Shown piece after piece: positions 32,398 to 45,029 of a stretch of DNA of 64,000 bases. How positions within the stretch are numbered: the stretch's first letter is position 1; every line of letters starts with the position of its first letter. The position numbers and the translations under genes are program-made. The notes under the pieces were generated by a model. The model was not told the DNA's origin and ran no database searches. It worked only from the letters and a program-made list of their open reading frames with translations. Source of the DNA: Heterostelium album PN500 (taxonomy: Eukaryota > Evosea > Eumycetozoa > Acytosteliales > Acytosteliaceae); NCBI RefSeq assembly GCF_000004825.1, contig NW_008805075.1, positions 745,788-809,787 on the forward strand. The letters are read 5' to 3'.

Positions 32398-32838
32398 GAA
32401 AAAGTTCTAAATCAATATAAAAAATCGATAAAAAAAAAAAAAGTATATTCAAACATTTCAAAACAACTTCTACAAGATCACATCAAAAGAAAATATATCT
32501 CTGCAATATTAATAAACACTGATGAATAAAGTGGTAACCTTAATTATATCATACACTGTTTATTAATTTGTTTTTTATTATTACTTGGTTTTTACTGATG
32601 TTTTATAAAATTTATTAGAGAGAATTAAAGAGCACATTAGTTTGTAATAAATTATTTTATTTTTTGGTCCCGTTAATGGGTACTTTTTTTGTTTAACTAT
32701 TGGCATTATTGAAAAGTAAATGATTATTAAAATAGGCAGCTTTGAAAGAATAAAAGTCATTATATCATATAAATTTTGATGTAAAATGGCAAATATTTGA
32801 CATCTTGATTCTTTTTTTATAATTACATATAAAATATC
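32398..32838. other. AT-rich spacer after the ankyrin gene
   Basis: About 440 bp without a supported gene. Confidence 0.5.
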
Positions 32839-33270
32839 AGTATGAATAGCTATTTACAGTCAAACACTTAAAGAAATGTATTCGTCAATTCAATTCAACA
32901 ACAATCATCATCATCAATAGATTAAGAGATCAAAGAACTTGTACAATAAAACAGTAGGTTATTCAATTACTAATAATAGTTCAAATAATGCACTACAACA
33001 CATCAATCTTTTAATCATCAGTTAGATTTTCACTACTCTCATTCAAGACACTAAAGTAGAGGATGGTGTTATTTCAATCACAGCTATCTATAACAAATTG
33101 TAAGTATAAAGAATCTAAATATAATTTTCTCTTATCAATAAATCGATTATTTTTTTCAAAAGATGATTATTTTGTTGACATCATTCCCACGAGATCTAGA
33201 GTTTCTTTGTCAAAGAGAAATTTAAAGAATTCAAAGATAGTAAAGACAATTTTAAATAATCTTTGCCAAT
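32839..33270 (+). pseudogene. truncated copy of the gene at 43710..44904
   Basis: Its two halves match 43630..43835 and 44565..44760 respectively (shared words: cgtcaattcaattcaa, ggttattc, ttcaagacactaaagtagagg, attttctctta, attatttttttcaaaaga, gtttctttg), so about 730 bp of the middle are missing. No start codon remains at the position of the paralogue's start. The intron near 33098 (ttgtaagtat) is kept. At 33088 this copy reads YNKL where the other shows two stops, so each copy has its own lesions. Confidence 0.8.
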
Positions 33271-33745
33271 AAAAAAAGGAATAAGATCATTCTTCAAAGT
33301 CCCCAAATTTATATTATTATATTATAAAAAAAAATAAAAAAAAAAAGTAATAAAAGGGTCATCTATTCATTCCCTTTAATCAGTTTCGAGGTGATTGATA
33401 TGGATCAAAGCATCATATCATTGTAAGTAATACCAAAATATTATTATTTATTATTAATTATTTGCTTAATTTTTATCTAATATTTTTTATATTTCTATTC
33501 TTTTTTTTTTTTAAAAAAATAAATAAATTAAAAATAAATAGATGCACCCAAACTCAAACCATGTCGTATGCAAAGATAATTTATTATCTATATTTCTGTA
33601 AGACAGTTTCTGCTGGAAATTGCTGCTGTATCTTGGATCGTGGGAAGCCAGTATCAAGCTGAGATAACAAAGTCAATATTATTATACCCCGGTCTTGGAA
33701 AGACTTCGGGCAAATTTAGTTTCTGCGTTTACACAGTAAGCATTG

Positions 33746-33783
<38 letters not shown>

Positions 33784-34620
33784 GAAAACAAATAGCACAG
33801 TTTATTAATTTTTTTCTGTTTTTCAAGAGAATAAACCATTTGATAATCAAAGTAACATTTCATATGATATATAGATAATTATTATGATTATAAGAAAGTG
33901 ACAGTTAATTGAAAAATAGATTCTTTGTAATAAGTAAAATGAAAAAAGATTGGGCGCTAAAGTCACGATCAAAACCCTTTTTTAATTTTACAAACACGTC
34001 CACTTCTCCACCAACAAACAATAACATCAATTACACTTTATCAACTATTCACCAACTATATATATCATCAAGAGCTCTAAGACGATTAATATTAAAAAAT
34101 CAATCAAAAAAAAAAAAAAAAAAAAAAAAAAAAACGTTTACGAATATGTTCATTTTTTTTATACTCTGATCACATTAACCCCTCTATTTTTGATTTTTTC
34201 ATTTTTTGTAAAATTAATGCTCAGGCGAAAGTTTGGAGCCAGTTTCATTTTGTGATCAAGTTCTCATTTTTGTCAAAAAACATTTGTTTATCTATTTTAA
34301 ATAACATCGTATAATTTATATATAATAATTGTTTACTATGTTGCCAGCAGGAGTGTCTTCCTTTGTAAGCTGGTAGAGGTGCGAATCAACTGCGATGTCA
34401 TGAGTTATCAAATCGTAAGTGAATTTCAAACAACATTTATTTATTTAGTTATTTACTTTTATTAATTTGGACTTTTAACAGTTAATCTTTTCATATAATT
34501 TATATAAATTATATAACAAAAACAACCGTATCAGTTTCATTTCAATCAACCAGATTGTTCTTCACTATGTCTATAGTAAATATAATTTAAAAAAAGAAAT
34601 AAAATACATTAAATAATATT
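33271..34620. other. gene-poor stretch with T34 and A29 runs
   Basis: Contains a run of 34 T (33749..33782) and a run of 29 A (34106..34134). A more complex stretch at 33540..33740 could be a decayed exon or a non-coding RNA (ccccggtcttggaaagactt), but I find no domain, promoter element or splice context that decides. Another complex stretch lies at 34340..34425. Confidence 0.45.
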
Positions 34621-34639
34621 TTTTTTATTATTGTTGTTA

Positions 34640-34830
34640 CAAACTACCCTTCAATCTATCACCATCCTTCTCACTGATCGCCAATCTTTCCACAAATCAA
34701 TCACCAGGTTACCATCCAATCGCCAGATTTCCATCCAATCAATCGCCAGGTTGCCATCCAATCAATCGCCTGTGTTTCCATCCAATCGCCAGGTTACAAT
34801 CAATCTCCGGCCTTTCCATCAACGCCAGCT
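34640..34830 (+). repeat. imperfect tandem repeat, ccatccaatc...gccaggtt units
   Basis: Units of 18-22 bp with the core tccatccaatcaatcgccagg recur five or more times between about 34700 and 34830, with indels. The stretch is richer in C than its surroundings and is bounded by AT-rich DNA. It is open for 69 codons, but there is no sign of a gene. Confidence 0.65.
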
Positions 34831-35085
34831 TTCTCACTGATCATCAATAAAAATGACATCATTTGTTATTATCAATTACAATTTAATTAATTATATTATT
34901 TATTTGTTTAAATTGAATAATTGTTTCTATATTTGAATCGAATATTTGTTTCTTTGATACCGCCAAAATATTTGATATTGAGGTCCCTAAAATAGACATC
35001 CATTGACGTTTAGATACTCAATATGTGTTTGGTTGCAATTTGTTTAATTTTTTTTGTTTGAAACTTTTTTTATTTCAGTTCAAGA

Positions 35086-35175
35086 TTTTTGTGTTGTTTG
35101 AAAAATCAGATGGATTTTGTTGATTTGTGATTCTAATATTTGTGTTGTTTGAAACATCAGATGGATTTTGATTGT
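35086..35175 (+). repeat. 51-bp tandem duplication
   Basis: Two copies of tttgtgttgtttgaaa(a/c)atcagatggattttg start at about 35088 and 35139, with one mismatch in the core. Recent local duplication in non-coding DNA. Confidence 0.7.
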
Positions 35176-36064
35176 GATATTTATATTGTTTCGTTCTCAA
35201 AAAAAAACAAATATTGTTTGCATCACACAAAATAGGATTTTTTCATGTTTTTGACTTTTTTTGATAATAATTCTCATAGGATTATCAAGGTTTAATAGGA
35301 AAGTTGTGACGTGTTTGGATACCTTTGAGCAACCTGTTAACAAAAATGTTCAATCTGCTGCTGTGTAAGAAATCAAATTCAGTAAATATCTATATCAATA
35401 TTGGCAAAAAAAAAATATTGAATATGAACAAGTGGATATAATAACAAGTGGAAGATGGTTATCACTTATTTGGACTTTTCAAAGTGTGTTCGATTTGTTC
35501 AAAGATTGACTCTGCTAATCAAACAAGCCCAATCTATAGGAGGTCATATTATTGGAATATTATTGGAAATCTTACAAATAATTTTCAATCAAAGACAATT
35601 GTTAATTTAATTGGACTACCCGATTTAAATCAATGTAAGCATTAATCTTGTTTATTTATTTAATCAAAAACAAAATTAATTATTGTTTATTTATGCAATC
35701 TAAAACAAAGCAAAAAAAATGTCGATACATTTTTGATCGCAACAAAAACGATCGAATCAATCAACCAAACTTAAGTTTTGCAATGATCAGTGATTATTGA
35801 TTGAACGAACGATACACAAAGTGTGTTTTTCAATCTAATACTCAATATATTATTTTTAGTCAGTTTTTATATCTCTTAATAATATTGATTGCTTTTTTAG
35901 TAAAACTTTGAATCAACATACCAAAATAAAACAAAACACAAAACTTTATTCTATCTAATGAACTTTTATTATAATTATATAATTTAATTATCTTTTATAT
36001 TGATCGTTTTATAATAATTGATTAAAAAATATTAATATAGAGATAGAGATAAAGATTAAAAATA
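35176..36064. other. intergenic region before the TIG-DNase II gene
   Basis: About 900 bp. An open stretch at 35448..35645 has no recognisable domain. The final 150 bp are very AT-rich and precede the start codon at 36065. No gene called. Confidence 0.5.
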
Positions 36065-39000
36065 ATGATAAATAAACAAAAACTGCAACTACTATTGATT
36101 ACAATATCATTTGTAATCAGTTTAGTCAGTGTAGTTCATGCAATAGAAATAGATTCTCATTCACAACTTAAAGCCTATGATGGTGGTAACTCTATGTATT
36201 TATCTTTTTGTTTTTTACGTTTTCATTTTCATTTTATTTTTGAAAGTTGAATGTGATCATCACTCACATGATATTGATATTTATTTTTCAATTATAATAA
36301 ATTATTATAGATTCAGAGTAGTTGGTAGAAATTTTCCAAATATTCCAATACTTTCGAATACAGTTGGAACGAATCCACCTGTTGTTTTGCTTACAATGGA
36401 AACTTTGGAGATACCTACAGTTGGACTGTACCGAGAGCACCTTTAGATTCCACTTCAAAGAAACGTAAGCTAGGTTCAACCTCAGTGATATTTAATCTTC
36501 ATTTCGATGTCAATGCCGCTCCATACTTTAGTGGTGCATTCGAATATGTCGAGCCGATCATCAATGACCACTCGCCACAGTCGTACTACCCCAATGCCAA
36601 CGGCAGAACACTCCGTCTCCAAGGACAGTACTTTATTATCAACGACGACGATCCTCATCCCACTGCACAGATGATTCGTCACGACGGTGCTGTTCACGCG
36701 CTCACCATCAACAGTGTCGGACACAACGAAATCCAATGTGTAATACCCGATATTTCGCCGCTAGACATCGGTGGTTATGTAATTAAGGTGCGAACCTACA
36801 CAGGATTGGAAGTGACTGGGCCAAACAACTTTGACTATGTCTTTCCCGTCGTTAGGTCGGTTACACCCGATCGTGGTATCGCAGGACAAACACACGTCAT
36901 CGTGCTGAACGGTGACAACTTCCATGATATCTTCGGTTCTTCTGTCTCCACCATTACTGTCGGTGGACAACCATGCACCAATCCCCAAGTAGACAAAATG
37001 ACAGGCGCAATCAGTTGCACGACACCCAACGTAGCGCTAGCACCAAGTCAAGCAGACCAACAAGATATCACATTAACCATCGATGTTCAACAAGCTCATT
37101 GTGACAGAAAATTCATATTCTACAGTAAGTAAAGTTAATTATCGATTCTCTATTGATAGAATCTCTTTACTAATATTAGTTTTCTAAAAGCTCCTGAAAT
37201 TCTAACTATCAATCCAAAGAGAGGATTTGCAGCTGGTGGAACCAATGTTGTTATTCAAGGACACTACTTGATGGATGTAACAGCAGCTAATATTGGTGGA
37301 TCGATATGTACTATCGATGTTACTACTATCACTGCCGATACTTTTACATGTAGAACTAGTGCTTTCGATTTGAATGATATCACTGGTGTCACTCATAGTC
37401 TTGTGGCAACGATTGGCGGTGGCCAATATAGTTCGCCACCCACCGAGCAATTCACTTATTACACACCGAACATCGTATCGATTTCACCTGCTAAAATCAT
37501 TGACAAAGCTAACTGGGTTGTGACAATAACGGGAACTGGATTCTTTGCGAACAACTTGGTGAAGATTGCCGACCAGGTGTTTGTACCAACCGGTGCATCC
37601 ACCGACATGATTCTCTATGTCGACGTCGATGCCAGCACACTCTCAGTAGGAAATGCTAATCTTATTGTAAACTCTGATGGCGGTGATTCCAACACTGTTC
37701 AGATCGCCGTTGCCAAACCAGAGATCTCTGCTATCACTCCGGCCAACGGATATGTATTCTCTGAGACCGCTGTCACTTTGACCATCAAGGATTTCCCACT
37801 TGGTATGACTCAAGACGATATCGATAAATACTTTGTAGTCAAGATTAAAGATAAACTGTGTGAGCGATTGGAACAGGTCGACGCAACCAGAATGACGTGT
37901 ATGGTGCAACCAGGTGATGCCGTTCAAGCCGAAGATCTATCATTCTCCATCAAAACCATTGCATATACATCAACCGTGAAATTCACTTACTTTGAACCGA
38001 CAGTAACTGCACAGGCACAATCTACAAACATCCCTAAGGGTGGAGGTAATCTTGTGATCGATGGAACCAACTTGGATCTCGTCTCAACTGTCAAGCTGGA
38101 TACTGAAATCATGGATATCACAACATGTGTCATTCAAGTCGCTCAAATCACTTGCACTATTCCAGCTCATATTCCAGGTGCTTTCCCAATTGTTTTGGTT
38201 GTTGTCGATACCAACGATGTTGAACACGAATACAACACTGGTACAAACATCAATTATGTCGGTCCATCCATTACCAAAGTCAGTCCAAAGTATGGATCGA
38301 AAAAGCATGCTGCCACCATCACTCTTGAGGGAACAGGCTTTGGAAATACAGCTGGTTTGATAACTGTTACTGTGGGTGCCAATGCGTGTAACAACGTTGT
38401 AGTGGTCACCAACAACATTAAGATCACTTGTGATATTGCAGCACTCGCACCGGCAGTCTATCCAGTGGAGATTCAAGTGCAACCCAACGCACTCACCGCA
38501 GCAGTCGATTCAATGGACCAAATTACCTACACTTCAAACACACTCTCTTGTCTTGCACCCGGTGGAGCAGACGGTTCGAGTGCAGCAGTCGATTGGTGGT
38601 TTGTCTACAAACTCAGATTGGGAGCAAGCAACCCATATCTCTACATAGATTCCACTATGGATCGTCTCGAAAGAAGAATAAATCTCCAAGATCATCCAAC
38701 AGCCAACACATATACCAGTCCAATAGAAGCAACTTTCTTACAACACCCAGATTACTACTATATGTTTTTCAACGATCAACCAAACTCTAGAACTACAACC
38801 GGTAAAAGACCGAAATCAGTGAGAAAAGTATCAGCACATGGTCATCTGAAAGGTATGATCTTTTGGGATGATCCTGCACCTGTGACTGGACATGTCAGTG
38901 GAATTCATATTGAGCACTCCAATCCCGCTTTCCCTTTTCTACAAACCATGCTGGTGCAGCACTGAATGGACCGGACACAGGTATTAAATTCCTTGGTGCC

Positions 39001-42000
39001 AGAGATTCAATCAATACTTCTTTTGCTATTCTTTCAATCAACTGGAGCATGTTTTCCGTTATATTTCATTCAATGACGGTAATCCACTTGAAAAGCGCCG
39101 TGTGTTTGCAAACATGAATACCTGGACACAAATTCAAAAGAATCAATACCCCTATTTCTATGATTATCTCTCTCAACATCTCGGTTACAGCGATCGTGTA
39201 CCGTCGCTTGGAACACCAGCCAAGAAGAAGCCAAGTGAATTGATGGCCGATTGTAAAGCTGTCATCGCCGGTACCGTTGCCCTAGAGAATGTATGTTGGT
39301 GGCGAACCGGACAGATTGCAGTGGCCAACGGTAATCTCAATGCCTACTACTTTATGAAGATAGGAACCGATTTCACCGATAAAAACAGTCCATTTGGAAA
39401 TGCTAATTTGCCACGTCCACCAACACTCAGCAAATACATCCTAAAGAAACAGGAAACAAGAGTTTATGATGGTATCGATATGTGGATGGTTGTAGCCGAT
39501 TACTTCCAGAGAAAGATGTTCATTGAAATGTTCTATGCCATCGGTGCCAACCAGATGGAACCAACCGAACAAGTCTTGAATGTTGCATTCCTTGAACTTC
39601 CTCAACTACTTGCCACTCGAACACCAAATGGAGCAGGTGGATTCGACTACTCTGATTACCAATACTCGGAAGAAAAAATGAACATGCTAAATTTGGTCTG
39701 CCAATGTATCCAGCTTATGGTGCAAACGCAAATAATGCCAATGAAAATTATTTCTGTGTTGGTGATAGCAATAGACATAATGGTCAAGGTAATTACTATT
39801 TTAAATCAATTCTTAGTCATGATTTATTAAATTAACCATTTATTTCTTTGTTTATAACATTAAAAGGTGGTCGTGGTGGTGGAGTTGTTTGTATTCAGCA
39901 TCCAACATTGGTTTATCAATTCCACAGAATGGTTAGACACTACAACACTTTGAATGCAGCCGGTGAACTGACAAATCCTTCTAATAGAGATGCAATTGAG
40001 TTTTCTTTTGCAATTAACCAACCAATCAAGCTTGACAGACCAGCCACCTGGACAAACCCAGTCAACATCGAAATCAAAGACTATATTGCCAATGTTCATT
40101 ACTCAAAGTTGCCAAAGGAAGTCTACCAAGTTCTCCCAGCCACCATCCTAGCGGCACACGATGTGCTCGCCGAGTTCCAAGCACTCAGAACCACCCTTAC
40201 CAATGTAGCACCAGCAGGTGGCGAGATGACATCGGTCACCCCTCCAGCGACATTCCCGGTAACCCAACCCGATATTATGAATTTCGTTGCAACGGATATC
40301 ATGACTCTCCACTACCAGGCGTTCGACCAAGCCATTGGATCGGTATGTGATTACGACGCACTGAAAGTTGCATGTTTGCAAGCGGATACACGTGTCACAG
40401 AAATCGATAGAACACTTCCATTGGGTTATGCAGCACCTGACTATCCTGCCGCCCATGGATACACCTATGCCGGATTGCAACCATTGAGAACCTACAATTT
40501 GAATACCAACAAGGATTTCATTCTACTCAAATTCGTATCGGAATTTATGACCAAACTTCCAAATCCCAAGAGAAATAACTACCAATTTATGATCGATATC
40601 ACAGGTACTATTTTAACAACTCGTTTCCAACCACCGTTTATTATAAGACTGACAGAAGATATGTGTCAAGAAGAAATTGCTTACTTTATGACACTTCAAT
40701 ACATCTACTACCAAGCTGGTGCACAGAATGAAGCAACTCTATTATACAACATCAATGCCATCAGTCCAAATTGGGCAAATGGTGTAATTTTAGCAATTTC
40801 AAAGAAACTTTATAATGTAAGTTAAACATATAATTTAATTGTTTTATATTATTATTAATTTTATTTTATTTATAATTTATAGAGTTTAGTTGTTGGAAAG
40901 AATGCAAACTTTGATCCATGTTTTGATAATATTTTTGATAATTTCCCTAATATTGAAACTTATACAGAGTATGTTATTAACAAGTTTTTTTTTTGAAAAA
41001 ATAATAATACTAATTACTAATATTTTAATGAAAAGTGATAAGGCAATGGATCCACTAAGTTTAACTTTGGAAAAGATTGTAAGAAGATCAGCTGCTGCTG
41101 CTTGGGATTGGATGGGTCCATCCTATGCCGATGGTAATGGTGCCAGAGTTAATAGAGTTGATAATGCAGATGTTATTCCAGTGGATTACTTGATGAAGCT
41201 GATGATTAAGACCTTCCAAATTAGTGGTGTTCAATCAATGAATGGTTTCGCCAAATTGGTTAAGAAACAATACAAGACTGAGATCAACTTTAAGACCATT
41301 CTCATCAATAACTACATTATTAAACCACCTGCACCAAAGGTAGCTGTCGTTGCTAATAATGGTATCGTCCTTATGAATTTACCGATGAACTTCCAATCGA
41401 GAAGATTACAAGAGTTGATCGAAGATCCAATCGATTCACAAGCACCACTTCTTCAGAACGAAAGATCATTGGACTCGGGTATTCATCAACTCCTGCTTTC
41501 CTACATGAATACAATGAATGAGAGCAGTGTCACTTCACTCACTCAATATGAACAGGAAAAGTTGGAGACATCCATCGACAAGTGGATAACCATACGTAGT
41601 CAAAGCCAAGCAATTCAGACATTGTTATTGGATCCAACCAATCAGCACAGCAATCAACCGATTAAGTTTATCGATGAAATCAATCGTGACCAGAATGGCT
41701 ATCAAATAGATCTTGGATACCAAACGATTGGTACCACCGGTAGTAGATACACATTGTTATCACCTCTTTCCATAGTCTCAATTACATTCGTTCTCGAGAG
41801 TATCATGATAGGTGAAGAAGCAAGCAGAGTTTCAATTGGAGATTTAGAATTTTATTATCTTCCAAAGCCAGCCAATTACAATGGTGTCATCACAAGTGAT
41901 GTCGATGGTATGTTGATTGCAACAGTCAATTCACAACTCTGTGATATCCAGATGGTCAAGTCGAGTGATTTTTCAGCCAAAAGATTCGATTCTATTTGCA

Positions 42001-43313
42001 TAGGAATCGGACCAGTTGTGACATCCATCAGCAACTCCACGGGACCAACCGTGGGTGGTAATATAATTACTCTCAATGGTATCAGATTCAATTCATCGAT
42101 GACTGTCGCAGTTGGTGACTATGAATGTCAATCCACTACACTTGTCTCTTCCAACCAAATAGTGTGTACAGTTCCTAAGGGTTCAGGTACTCAACATTTG
42201 ATTCAACTCTTTACCGACCAAACTTTATTCAACCTTCAGAGAACCAAATTCTTCTATTCATACAATGCACCAGCGATCAGCGATATCTCTCCAAATATTA
42301 TTGAGAGCTACGGTACTGATATCATGACTATTTTCGGTTCTAACTTTGGTGATGATGTCAGCAAAGTCAAGATCATGATTGATGAGAGACTCGAATGTTC
42401 TCCAATCATTGGTATTTCATCGGATTCAATCGTTTGTGTTACACCATCTGCCATTGGTGACCATCGTACTGTGACTGTATCTGTTGCTGATCAATCTTCA
42501 AGATACACAATCGCTACTCTCGAGACCCAATCATTCAGTTTCAGCGGACCTCAAATCAACGCTTTCGCTCCGAGCTCTGGTGATCCCAATGATGTTATTA
42601 TTGTACTGGGTAATGGTTTCGGTAATCCTGAAGACTCTGACTTGCCACCACTCATCTACATCGGAGATGATCTCGTTGAAATCAACAACTTCACCAATGA
42701 TGAGATTACCTTTACACTGGAATTCGATACACTCACCCAACCACTCGTCATCCAAGCCGGAGATCAATCTGTCAACTCTCAGTTCACATACCTTCCACCA
42801 GTCGTTTCACTTTTCAACAATACATTTGTTCAAACCTCGGGAGGATTGATTCAAATCTTTGGATATGGATGGGGTATCTCAACGGATGAAGTTGAGTTCA
42901 CAGTGGGAGCAAGCGATATTGATTGTAATGCATTCGATTACTTTGTAGAGTGCTACATTCCTCCTGGTATCGGAGCAAACCTGAGTGTTACAGCAACAGT
43001 GTCAGATCAATCGATTGATCTTGGATTAAACGATACCATTTCCTATCTTCCACCAACCATCTCCCAGTACAGGATTGGTGATGAAAATAACTTGTTATTC
43101 TATGGTACAAACTTTGTTCCAGTTGACCTTGGTGTAACATTCGACGCAGCTACAACCTATGTCAAACTTGTTTATGATAACCACATACAGACATGCACGA
43201 CCTTCAAGAGTAGCAGCTATATCGAATGTGCCTATTCAAATCAGTTACCAAATACAGCTCAAGTCTTTATTGCTGGACAACCATCAAATATTCTCAATCT
43301 TTCACAAGAGTAA
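36065..43313 (+). CDS. secreted IPT/TIG - DNase II - IPT/TIG fusion protein (about 2,286 aa; four frame breaks)
   Basis: Exons 36065..36195, 36311..37124, 37191..39788, 39867..40816, 40883..40968 and 41036..43313. A signal peptide starts the protein (LLLITISFVISLVSVVHA). Around seven IPT/TIG-type modules follow (VRSVTPDRGIAGQTHVIVL, ILTINPKRGFAAGGTNVVI, ITKVSPKYGSKKHAATITL). A DNase II domain comes next, from about 38575: VDWWFVYKL, FNDQP, a first catalytic H-x-K (GHLKGMIFWD), HSNPAFP, a second H-x-K (EHAKFG) and the end motif GDSNRHNGQ...RGGGVVC. About 600 residues of no known family follow, then about five more TIG modules; there is no membrane anchor. The frame breaks at 36332-36335 (T4), 38935-38938 (T4), 39021-39024 (T4) and 39673-39678 (A6). 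At each the sequence is one base short; with those bases counted, the exons total 6,861 nt, an exact multiple of three. Secreted or endo-lysosomal acid nuclease with adhesive arms is the inference. Confidence 0.8.
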
Positions 43314-43709
43314 ATAAATATATAAATAAATATAAATTGTTATATATTTAAATTACAATTTTCTTTTTTTATTATTTTATTCATCAATTCAATAATAATA
43401 ATAACAATCATCTTTAAAAAAATGGTGTTTTGTAAAAATATTCGACTTTTTTTTTTGAGTATCTGGGCTTCGTGGTTGAATACTGCAATTTTGAACTGCC
43501 CAACTGAGAAAGATATTAAGTTTGAAAGACAATTGTCAATCATATATTCGAGGAAATTTAGATGTAAGACGTAATTGACAACTCAGTTTCTATACTGTAC
43601 ACGTATAGTATATCAATATGATGCTTAACTATTAAAGTCAAACAACTTGAAGAGATGAATTCATCAATTCAATTCAATAATAACAATCATCTTCAATACT
43701 ACAAGAGAT
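43314..43709. other. spacer with upstream part of the 32.8-kb duplication
   Basis: AT-rich. From about 43605 on it matches the DNA in front of the truncated copy at 32839..33270, so the duplication included upstream sequence. Confidence 0.55.
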
Positions 43710-44904
43710 ATGTTTAAACAAATATTATTATCAAAGAACTTGTTCAATAGAACATTAGGTTATTCGATTCTTAATATTCGATCAAGAACAACACCATACC
43801 AACACTTCAATCTCTTCATCATTTGTTAGATTTTCAACAACCAATCAGAATCATGATACCAATACTGATCATAATAAATCAGTTGTTGACGAAACCAAAT
43901 GGGGTAATTTGTCTGTTTTAAAGTAAGCATATCTTATATAATATAAATATACCTTGAAGGGTAATTTACATGACTTTGTTGATAACAATATCATCTCATT
44001 CTCATAGAAACATCCCAGATCCTAAAGTAATTGAAAATATATCGGAACTTGGTTATTTACAAACCTATTGTAGTACTTTGAATGTACAAGATAAAGAAAA
44101 ACCAAAATATATTGGCAGTGTACTTCTCCATTTTCCAGATGTTAATCGAGAGACGAATCTTTTAATAACACCACTGGTCGCTGCCTTTTACTCTTTTGAC
44201 CAGTTTAATTTACTCGATCACCTTTCCTATAGATATCCTCGACTATATTTCAATATTTTCCTTCGAATGAGATTGAGCACACCAACTTGGATCGATTATC
44301 AAAGTTTCAAAGATAGTATGTAAATATAAACAATTCATTTCGAAAAAACAATTCTAATTCTAATTATTTTCTATTATTTCCAATAGATTCAAGCTTGTCT
44401 ATTCTCAAGATGTTTAGATACACAATGGATAATGACATTGAATCAATCAAGAGAATATCGATTCCAGAAGCTTTGGACAATCTCTTGTCTCTCCGTGATT
44501 CATTCTTTTCATTTGAGAGTATTGCTTATCAAATTACCCTCCAGCTTATCCAACCATTCATTCAAGACACTAAAGTAGAGGATGGTGTTATTTCAATCAC
44601 AGTTCTCTATTAATAGGTTGTAAGTAAAACGAATCAAACATAATTTTCTCTTATTAATAGATTATTTTTTTCAAAAGACCAATTTTTTGTTGAAATTCCC
44701 AATAGATCTGGTGTTTCTTTGCCAATCAGAAATTCAAAGGATGCAAGAATAGTTATGGCTCCACATCCTATACTTTTAAAGGTGACATGGTCATCAAAAG
44801 TAGCACATTCAATGAATGAAAATCATCTTGATTGGAAGATATCGAAACTTTATATTTGGGATTCTTTTATTGATGAAATACCACCAAAATATTATTTACA
44901 CTAA
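43710..44904 (+). pseudogene. unknown, probably mitochondrial protein gene with two frame breaks
   Basis: Exons 43710..43922, 44008..44315, 44387..44619 and 44661..44904. The N-terminus (MFKQILLSKNLFNRTLGYS, then SSSFVRFSTTNQN) looks like a mitochondrial presequence. The body (ENISELGYLQTYCST, VLLHFPDVNRETNLLITP, RYPRLYFNIFLRMRL, FFVEIPNRSGVSLP) matches no family I know. Two breaks stand out: one base too many between about 43790 and 43825, and one T too many at about 44610, which creates a double stop (taatag). Without them, 332 codons fit exactly. It could be a gene with sequence errors or a young pseudogene; its truncated copy at 32.8 kb favours an unstable locus. Confidence 0.6.
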
Positions 44905-45029
44905 TCAAACTTAGAAGATCTTGCTTTAACAACCATTAATAATAATAATAATTAAAATAAAAGTCTAGTGGAGTTTATTAATAGTTTGCTATGATTGATG
45001 TATTCCTTAAGATAGATAATCATCGAGAA
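44905..45029. other. short spacer
   Basis: About 125 bp of AT-rich DNA; nothing seen. Confidence 0.4.

Noticed and set aside
35448-35645. 65-codon open frame before the fusion gene
   Set aside because: No domain, weak codon pattern; could at best be a decayed exon.
38930-39110. Intron between the two open parts of the DNase II domain
   Set aside because: The two frame changes are joined by DNase II-like sequence in the middle frame (GAALNGPDTG, SFNQLEHVFRYISF), so an intron would remove family-conserved residues. Missing bases in T runs explain it better.
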